A stretch of DNA of 7,105 nucleotides from DAOMOD01 sp964526035 (GTDB taxonomy: Bacteria > Pseudomonadota > Gammaproteobacteria > Xanthomonadales > BPKI01), in assembly GCA_964526035.1 (NCBI GenBank), contig CAZGKE010000167.1, forward strand, positions 1-7,105, written 5' to 3'. The position numbers and the translations under genes were made by a program. Positions 5,514 through 7,105 of the stretch are shown here, piece after piece (position 1 is the first letter of the stretch; every line of letters begins with the position of its first letter). The notes beneath the pieces are model-generated. The model was not told the DNA's origin, searched no databases, and was given only the letters and a program-made list of their open reading frames with translations.

Positions 5514-6999
5514 CGCGCCCCTGCTCCAGTGCCAGCAGCCAGCGCTTGGCCTCCAGTCCACCGCCATAGCCGGTCAGCGAGCCGTCGGCGCCGATCACGC
5601 GGTGGCAGGGCACCACGATGGGCAGCGGATTGCGGTTGTTGGCGAGCCCCACCGCACGCACGGCCTTGGGCTGGCCGATGGCGTTCGCGATATCGGCATA
5701 GCTGCGGGTCTCCCCAAACGGGATGTCCATCAGCGCCTGCCAGCAGCGCTGCTGGAAGTCGGTCCCGCTGCCGGCCAGACGCAGTTTGAAATCACGGCGC
5801 TTGCCGGCGAAGTACTCGGCCAGCTGCGTCTGCACCTTGTTCAGATGCGTCTGCGCCGCGTCGTCGCCACCCTTGATGGCGGCCGGACGCGCACGGCCCG
5901 CGAACTCGATGGCGACCAGCCCTTGGCTTCCGGCGCGGAGGCGCAGAGGACCGACCGGCGAGGCGATCACCGCCACGGCCTCGGATGGCGCCTTCGGCGC
6001 AGACTTGCCCTGCGCCTTGCGCGGAGCGTCGACGAAGCATGCTTCCACGCGCTTCATCACGTCGGCATCGAGCGGTTCCAGCAGGTCGAGCACCTTGAGG
6101 TTGGATTCCAGCTGCGAAACGCGGCTGGCGCCGAGAATCACGCTGCTCACGTTCGGATTGCGCAGGCACCATGCCAGCGCGAGCTGCGCTGCGCTGACAC
6201 CGAGTTCCTCGGCCAGCGCGCAGAAGCGCCTCACGCGGGCAATGCGCGACTCGCCGTCACGCCCGAACATCCACTTGGCGATCCATTCGTAGCCCGGTGT
6301 CTTGAGCCGCGAATCCTCCGGCACGCCGTCGTTGTATTTGCCGGTGAGCAGGCCGGAAGCCAGCGGCGACCAGGTGGTGGTGCCCATGCCGTACTTGCGA
6401 TACAGCGGTGCGTACTCCTTCTCGACGCGCTCGCGGTGGACCAGGTTGTACTCGGGCTGCTCCATGGTCGGCGGCATCAGTCCGTTCTTGCGCGCGAAAA
6501 GCTGCGCCTGCTCGATCAGATCGGCCGGCCACTCCGACGTGCCCCAGTACATCACCTTTCCCTGACGCGCCAATGCGTCCATCGCCGCCACCGTCTCTTC
6601 GACCGGCGCATCGGGGTCGGGACGATGACAGTAGTAGAGGTCTAGATACTCGACGCGCAGCCGCTTCAGCGCGTCGTGACAGGCGTCGAACACGTGCTTG
6701 CGCGACAGCCCGTGCTGGGTCGGTCGCGGATCGTCGACTGAACCCCAGAACACCTTGCTCGACACGCAGTAGCTGTCGCGGCGCCAGCGCAGGTCGGCCA
6801 GCGCTTCACCCATGATCAGTTCGGCGCGGCCCTGCGAGTACACCTCGGCATTGTCGAAGAAGTTGACGCCATGCTCGTACGCACAGGCCATCAGCTCGCG
6901 CGCCTCCTTGCGACCGACGCTGGTACCGAAGGTAACCCAGGCGCCGAACGACAGGGCGGAGAGCTGCAGGCCGGAGGTACCGAGGCGGCGGTATTGCAT
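5506..6999 (-). CDS. Fusion: Kv-beta-like aldo/keto reductase + O6-alkylguanine-DNA alkyltransferase
   Basis: One uninterrupted 497-residue frame. Residues 1-325 form an NADPH aldo/keto reductase closest in motif to the potassium-channel beta-subunit (AKR6) group: GAWVTFG (19-25), YWGTSEW (151-157), EQPEYNLVHREKVE-like (180-194) and WSPLASGLLTGKY (210-222). The catalytic tetrad is Asp49, Tyr54, Lys82 and His125, with a cofactor segment at 288-301 (ILGASRVSQLESNL). An Ala/Pro/Lys linker (325-340) leads to a full Ogt/MGMT domain (341-497). There PCHRV holds acceptor Cys465, and spacing to human MGMT gives Tyr434, Arg448, Asn457, His466 and Glu492 as matches for Tyr114, Arg128, Asn137, His146 and Glu172. 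Both halves therefore look active: carbonyl reduction and direct removal of alkyl groups from guanine. AGGA lies 11 bases before the ATG, a somewhat long spacing. No convincing promoter is seen upstream; TAGACT at about 7031-7036 (minus) is a weak -10 candidate. The pairing is unusual. Confidence 0.92.
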   Translation of the reverse strand: MQYRRLGTSGLQLSALSFGAWVTFGTSVGRKEARELMACAYEHGVNFFDNAEVYSQGRAELIMGEALADLRWRRDSYCVSSKVFWGSVDDPRPTQHGLSRKHVFDACHDALKRLRVEYLDLYYCHRPDPDAPVEETVAAMDALARQGKVMYWGTSEWPADLIEQAQLFARKNGLMPPTMEQPEYNLVHRERVEKEYAPLYRKYGMGTTTWSPLASGLLTGKYNDGVPEDSRLKTPGYEWIAKWMFGRDGESRIARVRRFCALAEELGVSAAQLALAWCLRNPNVSSVILGASRVSQLESNLKVLDLLEPLDADVMKRVEACFVDAPRKAQGKSAPKAPSEAVAVIASPVGPLRLRAGSQGLVAIEFAGRARPAAIKGGDDAAQTHLNKVQTQLAEYFAGKRRDFKLRLAGSGTDFQQRCWQALMDIPFGETRSYADIANAIGQPKAVRAVGLANNRNPLPIVVPCHRVIGADGSLTGYGGGLEAKRWLLALEQGRGE

Positions 7000-7105
7000 G
7001 GCGTGGAATTTCCTGCGAGACGATCAGAAAGTCTAGCCGACCGGAACCGGGAATCGGCAAGGGCCTCAAGACGACATGTGTCCACAAAGGACGCAGAGAG
7101 CGCAA
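7000..7105. other. Upstream region of the fusion gene; no gene seen
   Basis: This holds the ribosome site of the fusion gene (AGGA, 7011-7014 on the minus strand) and otherwise no gene. The last bases, CCACAAAGGACGCAGAGAGC (7082-7101), have an imperfect repeated 'RAGGACGC/AGAGCGC' feel, like A/G-rich intergenic repeats common in this bacterial group, but the window ends before any second unit can be confirmed. Confidence 0.3.

Noticed and set aside
5425..6645. A 406-residue open frame on the plus strand
   Set aside because: Antisense to the reductase-alkyltransferase gene. No motif, and the composition (His/Arg/Gly/Ala) is that of a shadow frame.
7000..7060. A sigma70 promoter for the fusion gene (TTGCCG with TAGACT on the minus strand)
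   Set aside because: The spacing is 19 bases and both boxes are poor matches, so it is not listed as a feature.
1..7105. tRNA, rRNA, CRISPR arrays, transposases, integrases or a defence system
   Set aside because: No such genes, direct-repeat/spacer pattern or RNA fold was seen. The only tandem array is the four-unit heptamer at 5486-5513, which has no spacers.

Overview
The window is visibly GC-rich, with strong G/C preference at third codon positions and dense coding on both strands. The gene types (HemP, TPR-sulfotransferase, a surface protein with a C-terminal sorting signal, an SLC13-type permease with RCK_C domains) and the C-rich intergenic repeats suggest a gammaproteobacterium of the Xanthomonadales/Lysobacterales. 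That placement is an inference; there is no marker gene in the window.

Left half, plus strand. An SLC13/DASS-type anion permease with two internal RCK_C (TrkA_C) domains (3-1859) is followed after 24 bases by a TPR-sulfotransferase (1884-3449). They look like one transcription unit and could link sulfate (or another anion) uptake to PAPS-dependent sulfation. After a 184-base gap holding a plausible sigma70 promoter with a palindrome over its -35 box, there is a gene for an exported, cysteine-paired protein (3634-4440) with a PEP-CTERM/IPTL-CTERM-like tail. A strong intrinsic terminator (4478-4510) closes the plus-strand block.

Right half, minus strand, convergent with the left. Reading right to left: a two-domain gene (6999-5506) joins a Kv-beta-like aldo/keto reductase to a complete O6-alkylguanine-DNA alkyltransferase. 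Its stop codon lies in a 4 x 7-base tandem repeat that is a G-quadruplex candidate on the coding strand. Next is about 200 bases of intergenic DNA with REP-like inverted repeats and a Fur-box-like palindrome. Then comes hemP (5295-5101), and 63 bases further a conserved-looking but unrecognised 175-residue protein (5037-4510), probably in the same Fur-controlled unit.

The most unusual items are the reductase-alkyltransferase fusion, the unknown protein tied to hemP, and the sorting-signal protein with no exosortase nearby. No RNA genes, CRISPR arrays, integrases or insertion sequences were seen.
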